This document shows, one piece after another, positions 13,859-14,474 of a stretch of 14,474 nucleotides of DNA (within the stretch, counting starts at the first letter, position 1; the number at the start of each line of letters is the position of its first letter). The notes under the pieces were generated by a model. It was not told the DNA's origin. It did no database searches and saw nothing but the letters and a program-made list of their open reading frames with translations. The stretch covers positions 1 to 14,474 of the forward strand of contig JBFHKO010000040.1 of the NCBI GenBank assembly GCA_041595355.1. Direction: 5' to 3'. The DNA is from JBFHKO01 sp041595355. Its GTDB lineage: Bacteria > Pseudomonadota > Gammaproteobacteria > Enterobacterales > Aeromonadaceae. Made by a program: the position numbers and the translations under genes.

Positions 13859-14308
13859 TCAGGGACGGATGAACTCGACCCGGGCATAACCGTGGGCGAG
13901 GCAAAATTTAAGCCACTCGGCCAGAAACAGGTTCCACTGCTCCTTTTCGTCCCGGTGGTGCATCTGCGGGTTCGGGTAATCATAGCTGGGTTGCAAACGC
14001 TCAATCTGCTGACTGACACACACTTCGGCCATCCGCGCATCGTGATACAGGCGCACCTGCAGATAGGCGCGCAGGTAATCCGGCCAGTCGGCATTGCCCT
14101 GGGTGATCTCGATGAGGCTGGTGTAGCGGCTCTCCTCCAGCAGCCGCAGATGAAACTGCAGGCTGTCACCCACGGCGAATTCCCGCCCCGGTGCCGGCCA
14201 GGCCCCCAGGGGCAGCAGCTTCATCAGCGCCATGTAATTGGTCTCACAGACGCGGTGCAGCTGCGGCAGATCCGGCACATGCCGCTTGCCGAAGCCGAGG
14301 CTGCGCAT
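13859..14308 (-). CDS. yqiB: YqiB family protein (DUF1249)
   Basis: This conserved protein has no settled function and is found between nudF and cpdA in gammaproteobacteria. The 149-residue product matches E. coli YqiB: VPDLPQLHRVCETNY near the start, ESRYTSLIEI, VRLYHDARMAEVC and SQQIERLQPSYDYPN in the middle, then HHRDEKEQWNLFLAEWLKFCLAHG. It is cytoplasmic, with no signal peptide or membrane helix. Start choice: GGAGG lies 7 nt before the ATG at 14308, whereas a GTG two codons earlier (14314) is only 1 nt from it; I use the ATG. The gap to the nudF stop is 2 nt, so the two are translationally coupled. Confidence 0.94.
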   Translation of the reverse strand: MRSLGFGKRHVPDLPQLHRVCETNYMALMKLLPLGAWPAPGREFAVGDSLQFHLRLLEESRYTSLIEITQGNADWPDYLRAYLQVRLYHDARMAEVCVSQQIERLQPSYDYPNPQMHHRDEKEQWNLFLAEWLKFCLAHGYARVEFIRP

Positions 14309-14310
14309 GC

Positions 14311-14474
14311 TCACGCCTCCGCCAGCCAGCGGGCTTTGAGGGCGTCATGATGCAGCTGCAGCCACTGCAACGCAATGACGGTGGTGGCATTGTCGATGCG
14401 CCCCTCCTCCAGCCACTGGTAGGCCTGCTGGCGACTGACCACGTGCAGACGAATATCCTCCCCCTCGTCGGCCA
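14311..14474 (-). CDS. nudF: ADP-ribose pyrophosphatase, C-terminal end only (runs off the window)
   Basis: Only the last 53 residues are visible, from ADEGEDIRLHVVSRQQAYQW to ALKARWLAEA and the TGA at 14311-14313. They match the end of E. coli NudF, including the GRIDNATTVIALQWLQLHH stretch. NudF is a Nudix hydrolase that splits ADP-ribose into AMP and ribose 5-phosphate; the Nudix box itself lies outside the window. It is the first visible gene of the operon running to parE, and its stop is 2 nt from the yqiB start. Confidence 0.93.
   Translation of the reverse strand, partial: ADEGEDIRLHVVSRQQAYQWLEEGRIDNATTVIALQWLQLHHDALKARWLAEA

Noticed and set aside
1..14474. Mobile elements, CRISPR, toxin-antitoxin, phage-defence or biosynthetic clusters
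   Set aside because: I looked on both strands and found no transposase, integrase, repeat array, att-like duplication or defence gene signature.

Overview
The window is dense, GC-rich chromosomal DNA of a gammaproteobacterium. ParC, ParE, SelO, YciU, YqiA, CpdA, YqiB and NudF all read as close relatives of their Escherichia coli counterparts. The order nudF-yqiB-cpdA-yqiA-parE is the gammaproteobacterial one. The high GC content suggests an Aeromonadaceae-like or related lineage, but I cannot fix the genus from sequence alone. No rRNA, tRNA, insertion sequence, integrase, CRISPR array or phage gene is visible.

Left edge (1-1296, minus strand): the N-terminal 432 residues of ParC, running off the window. 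Divergent from it is selO/ydiU (1505-2971, plus), a protein AMPylase. Convergent with selO is a bacteriohemerythrin (3035-3442, minus). Divergent from that is yciU (3638-3961, plus), an acidic protein of the DNA-mimic DUF440 family, closed by a hairpin terminator. A two-gene unit follows (4060-6597, plus): a LemA-family membrane protein and a large M48 membrane metalloprotease with an extra C-terminal region of about 300 residues. Its stop codon lies in the loop of a terminator that appears to work in both directions.

Middle (6631-9859): a minus-strand outer-membrane lipoprotein and a small exported protein with an outer-membrane-like C-terminus, neither assignable to a known function. Then a 333-bp non-coding stretch with an AT-rich promoter region, an RBBP9/YdeN-type serine hydrolase, a YjaB-like GNAT acetyltransferase, and convergent to it a secreted four-EF-hand protein.

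Right (9978-14474, minus): transcription runs leftward through nudF (partial), yqiB, cpdA, yqiA and parE with gaps of 2 to 29 nt, clearly an operon, and then into an exported L,D-transpeptidase. NudF hydrolyses ADP-ribose, CpdA hydrolyses cAMP, YqiA is an esterase, and ParE is the ATPase subunit of topoisomerase IV, whose partner ParC lies at the far left.

So parC and parE bracket a mixed-orientation block of about 9 kb. Many of its products act at or across the cell envelope: LemA, the M48 protease, the lipoprotein, the beta-signal protein, the EF-hand protein and the L,D-transpeptidase. I see no clearly new multi-gene system. The best candidates for new biology are the M48 protease extension, the two unassigned envelope proteins, and several perfect DNA dyads near gene boundaries.
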